From the NCBI RefSeq assembly GCF_003501885.1, contig NZ_QWFA01000005.1:1-64000 (forward strand): a DNA stretch of 64,000 bases, written 5' to 3'. The DNA comes from Streptomyces globisporus (GTDB lineage Bacteria; Actinomycetota; Actinomycetes; Streptomycetales; Streptomycetaceae). Below, in pieces: positions 16,104-23,777 of this stretch. Made by a program: the position numbers and the translations under genes. Under the pieces are notes generated by a model. That model was given only the letters and a program-made list of their open reading frames with translations, did not search any database and was not told the origin of the DNA. The number at the start of each line of letters is the position of its first letter. Position 1 is the first letter of the stretch.

Positions 16104-17021
16104 ATGGACCTGACGATTCTCTACCGGGGACCGCTCGCCTCCTGCGACTACGACTGCCCCTACTGCCCGTTCGCCAAGCGGCGGGACGGCCGCGCGCAGC
16201 TCACGGCGGACCGGGAGGCTCTGGAGCGGTTCACCGGCTGGGCGTCGGCGCAGACGGGCGACCGGCTGTCGGTGCTGTTCACGCCGTGGGGCGAGGGGCT
16301 GGTGCGCTCCTGGTACCGGCGGGCGCTGACCGAGCTGTCGCGGCTGCCGCACATCGAGCGGGTCGCGATCCAGACGAACCTGAGCGGACGCACCGACTGG
16401 CTGGCGGACGCCGATCCGGAGCGGATCGCGCTCTGGTGCACGTACCACCCGGGACAGACCCCGTATGACCGCTTTCTGAGCAAATGCCAGGCACTGTCCG
16501 CGCAGGGCATCCGCTACAGCGTCGGGGTGGTGGGGTTCGACGAGCATCTCGACGAGGCGCGGCGACTGCGGGCGGAGTTGCCGGACGCGGTCTATCTCTG
16601 GGTGAACGCCGCCGAGGGGCACACGTACACCGACGAGGAGGCGGCGCGCTGGACGGAGCTGGATCCGCTGTTCCCCTACAGCCGTGATCCGCACCGCTCG
16701 GCCGGACTGCCCTGCCGGACGGGCGAGTCGGTGATCTCGGTGGACGGGGACGGCACGGTGCGGCGCTGTCACTTCGTCAAGGCGGAGCTGGGCAATCTCT
16801 ACGACGGCAGCTACCGCCGGGCGCTCGGCCCGCGGGCGTGTCCGCTCGCCGTGTGCGACTGCCACATCGGCTATGTGCATCTGGAGTCGCTGCCGCTGTA
16901 CGACGTGTTCGCCGGCGGTGTCCTGGAGCGGATACCGGCCGCCTACGGCACGGGCACGCCGCCGGACGGGCTCGTCGTTCCGAACCCGTCCCGGCGCGCG
17001 CTTCCCCTGCTGGAGCCCTGA
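16104..17021 (+). CDS. STM4011-family radical SAM protein with extra cysteines
   Basis: A 305-residue radical SAM protein. The cluster motif is C14-x3-C18-x2-C21 (SCDYDCPYCPFAK). Five more cysteines occur near the C-terminus (C204 in GLPCRTG, C222 in RRCHFVK, and C246, C251 and C253 in ACPLAVCDCHIGY), a pattern like the SPASM/Twitch auxiliary clusters of peptide-modifying radical SAM enzymes. Start is ATG at 16104, seven bases after the previous stop. As the last gene of the operon it pairs with the HemN-like enzyme, giving two radical SAM steps. Substrate unknown. Confidence 0.87.
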   Translation: MDLTILYRGPLASCDYDCPYCPFAKRRDGRAQLTADREALERFTGWASAQTGDRLSVLFTPWGEGLVRSWYRRALTELSRLPHIERVAIQTNLSGRTDWLADADPERIALWCTYHPGQTPYDRFLSKCQALSAQGIRYSVGVVGFDEHLDEARRLRAELPDAVYLWVNAAEGHTYTDEEAARWTELDPLFPYSRDPHRSAGLPCRTGESVISVDGDGTVRRCHFVKAELGNLYDGSYRRALGPRACPLAVCDCHIGYVHLESLPLYDVFAGGVLERIPAAYGTGTPPDGLVVPNPSRRALPLLEP

Positions 17022-17042
17022 GCCGGTCCCCTGAGGGGCCTG

Positions 17043-17882
17043 CTACAGCGGCAGCAGGTCCGGGCGCTTGGCCTCGACGTGGTCGCCGGAGGACTCGCCG
17101 CGCAGCCGTCGGCCGATCCAGGGCACCAGGTATTCGCGGGCCCACTGGATGTTGTCACGCCGCTCGTCGAAGGGGCTGCGCTGGGCCTGCGGCGGCCAGG
17201 GCTGGTCGGGATCGGCGGGCACCTCGTGGCCGAGGACCTGGGCGGCGCGGAGCGCGACGCGGGTGTGGCCCTCGGGCGACAGGTGCAGCCGGTCGGCGTC
17301 CCACGCACGGCGGTCCTGGACGGAGCGCAGCGACCACAGGTCCAGCACGGGGCACTGGTAGCGGTCGGCGATGGCCCGCAGATGGACGTTGTACGTGGCG
17401 ATCTTGCCGCGCATGTGGCGCAGCACCGGAACGCCCCGGGTGTCGAAGCCGGTGGTGACCATGACCGTGCCGACGGCGTTGCTCAGATCGGCGACGGCCC
17501 GCTCGAAGCGCTCGGCGAGATCGTCGGGGTCGGCGCCCGGCCGGATGATGTCGTTGCCGCCTGCGCAGAAGCTGACCAGGTCGGGGGCCAGTTCCTTGGC
17601 GCGCGGGACCTGTTCCTCGACGATCTGGTCGAGGAGACGTCCTCGTACGGCGAGATTGGCGTAGCGGAAGTCCCCGTGCGGGGAGTCCTCGTACGGGGCG
17701 CCCTCGGGGCCGGCCGGGTCGGGGGCCGGGAGCCGGTCGGCGAGGAGCACCGCGAAGCGGTCCGCCCACCCGACGAAGGTCCCGTCGGGACCGGGGTCGC
17801 CGACGCCCTCGGTGAAACTGTCGCCGATCGCCGCGTACGACCCGATGGTGTGCTGCTGGTTGTTTCTCGAATCGTCTGCCAC
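17043..17882 (-). CDS. SGNH/GDSL hydrolase
   Basis: A 279-residue esterase-like protein with the SGNH blocks in order: block I YAAIGDSFTEGVGDPG with Ser22, block II NLAVRGRLLDQI, block III FCAGGNDIIRPG, and block V ADRLHLSPEGH with the Asp-His pair. No signal peptide is seen, so it is probably cytoplasmic, and the ester it cleaves is unknown. The start is GTG at 17882 (reads as MADDSRNN). It converges on the STM4011 gene with only 21 bases between stops. Confidence 0.9.
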   Translation of the reverse strand: MADDSRNNQQHTIGSYAAIGDSFTEGVGDPGPDGTFVGWADRFAVLLADRLPAPDPAGPEGAPYEDSPHGDFRYANLAVRGRLLDQIVEEQVPRAKELAPDLVSFCAGGNDIIRPGADPDDLAERFERAVADLSNAVGTVMVTTGFDTRGVPVLRHMRGKIATYNVHLRAIADRYQCPVLDLWSLRSVQDRRAWDADRLHLSPEGHTRVALRAAQVLGHEVPADPDQPWPPQAQRSPFDERRDNIQWAREYLVPWIGRRLRGESSGDHVEAKRPDLLPL

Positions 17883-17988
17883 AAGGACTTATCCTGCATC
17901 GTCCGATGTGACCTACGCGACCGTAATACGGGGTTGACGGGTGGTGAGATAGACCACCCGGTCAGTTTTCGGTAAACCCGGAATAAAG

Positions 17989-18022
17989 CGAGGGGCGGTG
18001 CGTCGCCGCGCACCGCCCCTCG
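17989..18022 (-). terminator. Hairpin terminator of the M23 peptidase gene
   Basis: A 14-bp perfect stem (17989-18002 with 18009-18022) with a six-base loop, lying 23 bases past the stop of the leftward M23 peptidase gene. On that strand it is followed by CTTTATTCC, a short T-rich run. It would insulate the SGNH gene. Confidence 0.8.
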
Positions 18023-18044
18023 GACACTTCTCGCCGCCGCTCGG

Positions 18045-18992
18045 TCAGAGGGAGACGCCGTGCTGACGCAGGTAGGCGATCGGGTCGACGTCCGAACCGT
18101 AGCTCGGGCCGGTGCGGACCTCGAAGTGCAGGTGCGGGCCGGTGGAGTTGCCGGTGGAGCCGGAGAGGCCGATCTGCTGGCCGCCGGTGACGGTCTGGCC
18201 GACCGAGACGTTCAGCGAGGACTGGTGGGCGTACTGGGAGTACATGCCGTCCTCGTGCTTGATGACGACCTCGTTGCCGTACGAGCCGCTGTTGCCGGCC
18301 GAGACGACGGTGCCCGGGCCGATGGCGAGGACGGGGGTGCCGGAGGCGGCCTGGAAGTCCGAGCCGGTGTGGTAGCCGCTGGACCAGCTGGCGCCGGAAG
18401 CGCGGTACTGGGTGGTGACGTTGGCGTTGGCCAGCGGGGCGGACCAGCCGGAGCCGGTGGCCTCGGAGGAGCCGGTCTGCGCCGAGGTGCCGGAGCCCTC
18501 GGAGTCGTCGGCGGAGATGCTGTCGCCCTTCGGGGCCTCTTCCTTCGGCGCGGCCTTCGGGGCCGGTTCGGCCTTCTTCGGGGCGGCCTTGGGAGCGGCG
18601 GACTTCTCGGCCGGGGCAGAGCCCTTGGCGCCGAGGGTCAGCTTCATGCCCGGGTGGATCAGGCTGGGGTTGTCGCCGACGGTGGAGCGGTTGTCCTGGT
18701 AGAGCTTCTCCCACCCGCCCTTCAGCTGGTGCTCGGCGGCGATCTTCGACAGGTAGTCGCCGGCGACCACGGCGTACGTCTTGGGGGCGGCCTTCGACGC
18801 GGCGGGGGCGGCGGCCGGAGCGGTGTGCGCGGCGACCGAGGCGGCGGCCGGCTTGGCGGCCTGGTCCGCGGCGTTCGCGGCGGTGGCGCCGATGAGCGGG
18901 AGGGCGAGTGCGGCGCCGCCGGTCCCTGCCGCAAGGACGCCGCGGGAGATCGGGCCGGACTTCGGACGACGGTGCTTACCCTTTGCGGGCAT
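18045..18992 (-). CDS. Secreted LysM and M23 (LytM-type) peptidoglycan peptidase
   Basis: A 315-residue cell-wall hydrolase. A basic N-terminus plus hydrophobic stretch (GVLAAGTGGAALALPLIGAT) ending near AANAA forms a signal peptide. Next come a LysM domain (YAVVAGDYLSKIAAEHQLKG ... IHPGMKLTLG), an Ala/Pro/Lys-rich linker, and a C-terminal M23 domain with zinc ligands in GYHTGSDF and HLHFEVR. It would cleave stem-peptide bonds during growth or germination. The start is ATG at 18992, directly downstream of a c-di-AMP riboswitch, which fits the known control of Streptomyces wall hydrolases by that second messenger. Confidence 0.93.
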   Translation of the reverse strand: MPAKGKHRRPKSGPISRGVLAAGTGGAALALPLIGATAANAADQAAKPAAASVAAHTAPAAAPAASKAAPKTYAVVAGDYLSKIAAEHQLKGGWEKLYQDNRSTVGDNPSLIHPGMKLTLGAKGSAPAEKSAAPKAAPKKAEPAPKAAPKEEAPKGDSISADDSEGSGTSAQTGSSEATGSGWSAPLANANVTTQYRASGASWSSGYHTGSDFQAASGTPVLAIGPGTVVSAGNSGSYGNEVVIKHEDGMYSQYAHQSSLNVSVGQTVTGGQQIGLSGSTGNSTGPHLHFEVRTGPSYGSDVDPIAYLRQHGVSL

Positions 18993-19007
18993 GGGGAAGT
19001 TCCTCTC

Positions 19008-19183
19008 CGGCGCCTGCGAGGTGAGCTGTCGGGTTCGGGCTGGAGATGCCCGGTCGCGTTGCGGCGACTTCACCCCTAGCCGGTCCGGATCACTCCGGAT
19101 CGGCGGCTTACCTGGTTCCCCCGCTCCTGCCACACGTGAGTGGGTGGGTGCGAATTCCGGGCGGCGGCAGGATTAGGCGATCC
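19008..19183 (-). promoter_or_regulatory. Cyclic di-AMP riboswitch (ydaO/yuaA type)
   Basis: Read leftward, the leader carries the conserved ydaO/yuaA elements: GGATCGCCTAATCC at the 5' end, GGGGGAACCAGGTAAGCC, GGCTAGGGGTGAAGTCGCC, CCGGGCATCTCC, and CCCGAACCCGACAGCTCACC followed by CTCGCAGGCG. Order, spacing and length (~175 nt) match the Streptomyces members of this class, which sit ahead of rpfA and other wall-hydrolase genes and switch expression off on c-di-AMP binding. The 3' end abuts the ribosome-binding region of the M23 peptidase gene. The ends are approximate. Confidence 0.92.
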
Positions 19184-19200
19184 GTCCGGATTGACGGTGA

Positions 19201-19229
19201 CCGTAAACCGGTCAGGACGGGCGGAACAA
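19201..19229 (-). promoter_or_regulatory. Promoter of riboswitch-M23 peptidase unit
   Basis: On the minus strand TTGTTC (-35, 19229-19224) and TTACGG (-10, 19206-19201) are spaced by exactly 17 bp. This puts the predicted transcript start about 10 bases before the first conserved riboswitch element. Confidence 0.55.
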
Positions 19230-19600
19230 GCCATCGGTTGCGCCGCGGAATCATCGATTCGATATCGCTCCGGATTTCCCGTCACACTCCGTGGATCACG
19301 GATCTTGGATTTCCGTACGGGTAACGGGAATGCCCGACGGCGCGGTCACCACGGACCGTCACGGATATGATCCCGCTCACCTCCTGAATCTCATCTCCCC
19401 CATTAGCGGGGCATGTTCTGCGAAATGCACCAATACGGACATGCCGCGAGCGGCACGGCTGACGCCGGGTCAGCCCGGCCTCCCCGGCACCCGTCGCCGG
19501 GGAGGCAACCGTGATGATTTTCCGTCGATCCGATGTCGTATCGTCACGGGAGCGCCCTCGCCGGAGAGCCGCGCCGACGCCCGAGATCCCAGGAGCCCCC
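19230..19600. other. Intergenic region upstream of phosphatase gene
   Basis: About 370 bases without a supported gene between the divergent M23 peptidase leader and the phosphatase gene. It is less GC-rich than its surroundings (for example ATCATCGATTCGATATCG near 19250) and should hold the phosphatase promoter. A continuous open frame reaches back to 19511, but the strong Shine-Dalgarno at 19591 argues that the upstream part is not translated. Confidence 0.5.
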
Positions 19601-20413
19601 GTGACACAGCAGGTGCCGCAGGTCCCGCCGACAGAGACCGTGCTGACCGGAGTCCGTAACTTCCGCGATGTGGGCGGGCTCCCCACGACGGACGGGCGGC
19701 GCACCGCCTTCGGTCGGCTCTACCGCAGCGGCCACCTGGCGCACGCCACCGCCGAGGACGCGGCCTTCCTCGGCGGACTGGGGCTGCACACGATCTTCGA
19801 CTTCCGCCACTCCGCCGACCACCGGCTCGACGGGTTCGACATCGAGCTGACCGGTGTCCGCAATGTCAGCATTCCGCTCTCGGACCCGGCCGACGGCGCG
19901 GAGTTCTGGCGGCTGGTGGGCAGCGGGAACATCGAGCAGCTGCGTTCGGTCCTCTCGGGCGGCAAGGGCGTCGACCGCATGATCCGGATGTACCGCGCGA
20001 CGATCGAGGACCGCACCGCCGAGCACAGCCGGGTCCTGCACGCCCTGGCCGAGGACAGCATCCCGGCGCTGATGCACTGCGCGGCGGGAAAGGACCGGGC
20101 CGGACTCTCGATCGCGGTCGCCCTGCTCGCGGTCGGCGTCCTGCCGGAGGCGATCGAGGAGGACTACCTCAAGTCCAACGACCTCCACCGCCGGTACAAG
20201 GTGAAGCGTTCCGATCCCTCCGGGGCCGGCATGTCGCCCGAGGTGCTGGAGCTGCTGGACCCGCTGTTCGGGGCGCGGCCCGCCTATCTCGCGGCGGCCT
20301 TCGCGGCCATCGAGGAGAACTGGGGAACGACGGACCGCTATCTGTCCGAGGGGCTGAAGATCTCCCCCGAGACCCGGGAGCGTCTGCGGGAGCGGCTGCT
20401 CGACGAGGGCTGA
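19601..20413 (+). CDS. Tyrosine/dual-specificity-like phosphatase (PtpB type)
   Basis: A 270-residue phosphatase of the Y_phosphatase3 group. An N-terminal signature (TGVRNFRDVGGLPTTDGRRT, then GRLYRSGHL) is followed by IFDFRHSADH and the P-loop HCAAGKDRAG (nucleophile Cys160, Arg166 binding phosphate; the Lys-Asp pair is typical of the group that includes Mycobacterium tuberculosis PtpB). It would hydrolyse phosphoproteins or phosphoinositide-like lipids. I chose GTG at 19601, which has AGGAG five bases upstream, over longer frames. Confidence 0.9.
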   Translation: MTQQVPQVPPTETVLTGVRNFRDVGGLPTTDGRRTAFGRLYRSGHLAHATAEDAAFLGGLGLHTIFDFRHSADHRLDGFDIELTGVRNVSIPLSDPADGAEFWRLVGSGNIEQLRSVLSGGKGVDRMIRMYRATIEDRTAEHSRVLHALAEDSIPALMHCAAGKDRAGLSIAVALLAVGVLPEAIEEDYLKSNDLHRRYKVKRSDPSGAGMSPEVLELLDPLFGARPAYLAAAFAAIEENWGTTDRYLSEGLKISPETRERLRERLLDEG

Positions 20414-20447
20414 CCCCTCCGGCAACCGTTCGCCCCCGGGCGGCGCG

Positions 20448-20621
20448 TCACTTGCTCCCGGCCACCACGAAGAGCAGGTAGAGGAAGGCCGCGACGACAT
20501 GGCCCGCCACCAGATAGGCGAAGAGCCGGATGATGACGCCCCGCGGCATCCGCTTCTCCTGCGGGTCCTCGTTCGGCCGGCGTCCGGGGCCCAGCGGGTC
20601 GTAGTGCTCGGAATCGGACAT
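20448..20621 (-). CDS. DUF6126-type small membrane protein
   Basis: A 57-residue protein: a charged N-terminus (SDSEHYDPLGPGRRPNEDPQ, then EKRMPRG) and one transmembrane helix (VIIRLFAYLVAGHVVAAFLY) near the C-terminus. It matches the DUF6126 group, small proteins I recall next to cupin/HTH regulators at the edge of actinobacterial hopanoid loci. Start is ATG at 20621. The regulator gene ends 64 bases upstream on the same strand, so the two are probably one transcript. Function unknown. Confidence 0.75.
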   Translation of the reverse strand: MSDSEHYDPLGPGRRPNEDPQEKRMPRGVIIRLFAYLVAGHVVAAFLYLLFVVAGSK

Positions 20622-20685
20622 GACGGTCCTCTCTGTCGGCCTCGCGGCCGGTGGAGTGAAGGGTGGGGCCGGCGGGAACGGCCGG

Positions 20686-21294
20686 TCAGCGCGGGTGCAG
20701 TCCGCTGCCCAGACAGAGCTCGGCGGCGGGACTCTGCAGCAGGGAGTGGACGAAGAGCAGCTCCGCGCCGCAGCGGTCGACGGCCGCGATCCGGTGCGGG
20801 GTGAGCGAGTCGAAGTGGGCGCTGTCGCCGGGTTCGAGGTCGTGGACGGTGTCGCCGAGCCCGACCCGCAGCCGGCCCTCCAGGACGTACAGCCACTCCT
20901 CACCGGGGTGGACCCGGACCAGGTCGCCCTGGGCGCCGTACGGGACGCGCACCCGCAGCGCCTGCATCGCGCGGCCGGAGCCGCCCGCCTGCCGGTACAT
21001 CCAGCCGTCGGCCTCCGTCCCCTCGAAGCCGCCGCCGCGGATGATCGCGTCCCGTTCGGGCGGCTGCTCGCCGAGCAACTCGGAGACCGTCGTACCGTAG
21101 ATGCGGGCGAGTCCCAGCAGCATGGGCAGCGAGGGCTGCCGCCTGCCGGTCTCCAGCCGGGAGAGATGGGCCGGGGAGAGCCCGGCCCGCTGGGCCGCGG
21201 TCTCCAGGGTGAGGCCGCGGGCACGGCGCAGATCGCGCAGTCGGGGTGCGACGCCGGGGAGCTCGTCCGGCGCCCCTTCGTCCGGAGGGTTCAT
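20686..21294 (-). CDS. XRE-family regulator with C-terminal cupin
   Basis: A 202-residue regulator. The helix-turn-helix (LRDLRRARGLTLETAAQRAG, then LSPAHLSRLETGRRQPSLPM) occupies residues ~18-75. The cupin domain (~105-190) shows LVRVHPGEEWLYVLEGRLRV, GDTVHDLEPGDSAHFDSLTP and HRIAAV, the usual ligand-sensing jelly roll. It ends next to the DUF6126 gene and starts (ATG, 21294) 25 bases from a strong palindrome, so it is probably autoregulated. Whether it also controls the hopanoid operon, whose last gene ends just upstream, is unknown. Confidence 0.88.
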   Translation of the reverse strand: MNPPDEGAPDELPGVAPRLRDLRRARGLTLETAAQRAGLSPAHLSRLETGRRQPSLPMLLGLARIYGTTVSELLGEQPPERDAIIRGGGFEGTEADGWMYRQAGGSGRAMQALRVRVPYGAQGDLVRVHPGEEWLYVLEGRLRVGLGDTVHDLEPGDSAHFDSLTPHRIAAVDRCGAELLFVHSLLQSPAAELCLGSGLHPR

Positions 21295-21318
21295 GCCTCT
21301 ATTGGGCCAGGACTTTTC

Positions 21319-21345
21319 CTCTGAGGCAAATAACTTGCCTCAGAG
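21319..21345. promoter_or_regulatory. Palindromic operator upstream of XRE/cupin regulator
   Basis: An 11-bp perfect inverted repeat: CTCTGAGGCAA (21319-21329) and TTGCCTCAGAG (21335-21345) with a five-base AT-rich spacer, followed by one more GAGGCAAA half-site (to 21350). It sits 25 bp ahead of the regulator's start, where an autorepressor would bind. The AT-rich content stands out against the region. Confidence 0.75.
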
Positions 21346-21358
21346 GCAAAGCCCGGGG

Positions 21359-22756
21359 TCAGCGGTTGGCCACAGCCTGCTTGACCAGCGTCCGGCCGAA
21401 GTCCCACATCAGCCCGCCGCCGCTGTGCGCGTCCTCCATGACGGAGGTGAACGCCTCCACGAACCGGTCCACCTCCGCGTCCCCGATGACCAGCGGCGGG
21501 ATCAGCTTGATCACTTCCAGGTGGTCGCCGGAGACCTGGGTGAGGATGCGGTGCTTCTGGAGCAGCGGCACCACGACCATCTGGGCGAAGAGGCCCCTGC
21601 GGGCCGCCTGGAGCATGGTCCAGCGGCTGCGGAGCTTCAGCGAGGTGGGCCTGCCGAACTCGATGCCGATCATCAGCCCGCGGCCGCGCACCTCGTGCAG
21701 CAGTTCGTAGCGGCCCACCAGGGCGGCCAGCCGCTCGCGCAGCAGATCACCGGTCCGCCGGGCGTTCGCAACGGTCTCCTCGTCCTCCATCACCGTCAGG
21801 ACGGCGAGCCCGGCCGCCATCGCCTGGGCGTTGGAACCGAAGCTCGCGGAGTGGACGAGGACCCGGTCCATCGAGGAGTAGACCTTGCGGAAGATCCAGT
21901 CCTTGCCGATGGTCGCACCGACCGGCACATAGCCGCCGGAGAGGGCCTTGGCCACGCAGACCAGATCGGGCTCCACCCCCTCCTCGTGCTGGTAGGCGTA
22001 GAAGTCCCCGGTGCGGCCGAGACCCGTCTGGACCTCGTCGGCGATCAGGAGCGCCTTGTGCCGGTGCAGCAGCTCCTGGGCCTCGCGCAGATAGCCGGGC
22101 GGCGCGGCGTGGACGCCCTTGCCCTGGATCGGCTCGACGACCAGGGCCGCGACGTCGCCCCGCTTCAGCTCGCGGCGCAGCGCGTCGAGGTCGCCGAGCG
22201 GGACGGCCGTGTCGGGGAGCAGCGGGGCGAAGCCGTCACGGAAGCCGCTCTCCCCGTTGACCGAGAGGGATCCCGTGGTGAGGCCGTGGAAGGCATGGTC
22301 GCAGTAGAGGACCCTGGGCTTCCCCGTGGCGTACCGGGCGAACTTGAGCGCCGTCTCGACCGCTTCCGTGCCGCTGTTGCCGAAGAAGACGCGGTCCAGG
22401 TGCGGGCTGTGGGTCAGCAGCTTCTCGGCCAGCAGTCCGGGCAGCGGCTGGCAGTCGAAGCGGGTCAGGTCGGCGAGCTGGGCGTCGAGCACGTCATGGA
22501 GGGCCTTGCGGACGACCGGGTGGTGCCGGCCGATCCCCATGACGCCGAACCCGGCGAGCATGTCGAGGTAGTCGTTGCCCTCCGCGTCCCAGAAGTACGC
22601 GCCCTCGGCCCGCTCGTAGACCTTGTCGAAGCCGATGGTGTGCAGCATGCGCGGCAACTGGTGGTTGAGGTGCCGCGCATGCAGCTCGTACCGTTCGGCC
22701 CCGCGCTCGGCCAGGAGCCGTCCCAGGTCGAAGCCGCCCGGCCCGCCGTCCGTCAC
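21359..22756 (-). CDS. hpnO: Hopanoid-cluster class III aminotransferase
   Basis: A 465-residue PLP enzyme of fold type I, class III. Features in order: FWDAEGNDYLDMLAGFGVMG, FFGNSGTEAVETALKFARYA (phosphate-binding), VVEPIQGKGVHAAPPGYL, LLIADEVQTGLGRTG, and the PLP lysine in CVAKALSGGYVPVGA. In hopanoid loci this enzyme aminates the ribosyl-derived side chain of bacteriohopane to give aminobacteriohopanetriol. GTG at 22756 overlaps the hpnH stop by four bases (GTGA). It is the last gene of the operon; no clear terminator follows in the short gap to the regulator region. Confidence 0.87.
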   Translation of the reverse strand: MTDGGPGGFDLGRLLAERGAERYELHARHLNHQLPRMLHTIGFDKVYERAEGAYFWDAEGNDYLDMLAGFGVMGIGRHHPVVRKALHDVLDAQLADLTRFDCQPLPGLLAEKLLTHSPHLDRVFFGNSGTEAVETALKFARYATGKPRVLYCDHAFHGLTTGSLSVNGESGFRDGFAPLLPDTAVPLGDLDALRRELKRGDVAALVVEPIQGKGVHAAPPGYLREAQELLHRHKALLIADEVQTGLGRTGDFYAYQHEEGVEPDLVCVAKALSGGYVPVGATIGKDWIFRKVYSSMDRVLVHSASFGSNAQAMAAGLAVLTVMEDEETVANARRTGDLLRERLAALVGRYELLHEVRGRGLMIGIEFGRPTSLKLRSRWTMLQAARRGLFAQMVVVPLLQKHRILTQVSGDHLEVIKLIPPLVIGDAEVDRFVEAFTSVMEDAHSGGGLMWDFGRTLVKQAVANR

Positions 22757-23772
22757 CGGTTGCCGCCCACGCTCTCCCGTGCCGCGCGCAGGGACTCCTT
22801 GAGCGATCCCATGGTGGCGAGCACGGCGGTGGGCTCGTAGCCGCAGTGCGCCATGCAGTTGGCGCAGCGCGGGTCCTTGCCCCGGCCGTACTTCTCCCAG
22901 TCGGTCTCCTCGATGAGCTGACGGTACGTCGGTACGTAGCCGTCGCTCATCAGGTAGCAGGGGCGCTGCCAGCCGAAGAGCGAGTAGTTCGGGATCGCCC
23001 AGGCGGTGCACGGGAAGTCCGCCTTGCCCTCCAGGAAGTCCAGGAAGAGCGGCGAGTGGTTGAGCCGCCAGCGGGCCCGGTTGCCGCCCGCGAAGGCCTT
23101 CTTGAACAGTTCGCGGGTCTGCTCGACGCCGAGGAAGTGCTCCTGGTCGGGGGCCTTCTCGTAGGCGTAGGCGGGCGAGATCATCATTTCGTCGACGTGC
23201 AGGTCGTCGTTGAGGTAGTTGAGGACCTCGATGATGGTCTGCGGGGTGTCGGTGTTGAAGAAGGTGGAGTTGGTGGTGACGCGGAAGCCGCGCCGCTTGG
23301 CCTCCTTCATCGCGGCGACGGCCTCGTCGAAGACGCCTTCCTTGGCGACCGACTCGTCGTGCCGCTCGCGCAGCCCGTCGATGTGCACGGCGAAGGCGAA
23401 GTACGGGGACGGGGTGAACTTGTCGAGCTTCTTCCGCATCAGCATCGCGTTGGTGCAGAGGAAGACGTACTTCTTCCGGGCGACGAGCTGGCGCACGATC
23501 TCGTCGATCTGCGGATGCATCAGCGGCTCACCACCGGCGATGGACACCATGGGGGCCCCGGATTCGAGCACCGCGCCCACCGCCTGGGCGACCGGCATGC
23601 GCTGCTTCAGGACACCGGCCGGGTGCTGGATCTTGCCGCATCCCTCGCAGGCGAGGTTGCAGGCGAACAACGGCTCCAGCTCGACGATCAGCGGGAACTT
23701 CTCACGCTTGCGGAGCTTCTGTTCGAAGAGATACGTCGCAACCTTGATGGTCTGGCGGAGCGGCATGGCCAT
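22753..23772 (-). CDS. hpnH: Adenosyl-hopene transferase (radical SAM)
   Basis: A 339-residue radical SAM enzyme that adds 5'-deoxyadenosyl to diploptene (hopene), giving adenosylhopane. The cluster motif is C38-x3-C42-x2-C45 (FACNLACEGCGKIQ). SIAGGEPLMHPQIDEI and the C-terminal CANCMAHCGYEPTA are characteristic of HpnH, which is annotated with a DUF3463-type C-terminus. Start is ATG at 23772, eight bases behind GGAGG; a second ATG two codons on is an alternative. It lies five bases after hpnG. From memory, ispG and dxs sit between hpnH and the aminotransferase in S. coelicolor; here they are absent. Confidence 0.95.
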   Translation of the reverse strand: MAMPLRQTIKVATYLFEQKLRKREKFPLIVELEPLFACNLACEGCGKIQHPAGVLKQRMPVAQAVGAVLESGAPMVSIAGGEPLMHPQIDEIVRQLVARKKYVFLCTNAMLMRKKLDKFTPSPYFAFAVHIDGLRERHDESVAKEGVFDEAVAAMKEAKRRGFRVTTNSTFFNTDTPQTIIEVLNYLNDDLHVDEMMISPAYAYEKAPDQEHFLGVEQTRELFKKAFAGGNRARWRLNHSPLFLDFLEGKADFPCTAWAIPNYSLFGWQRPCYLMSDGYVPTYRQLIEETDWEKYGRGKDPRCANCMAHCGYEPTAVLATMGSLKESLRAARESVGGNR

Positions 23773-23777
23773 CTAGC

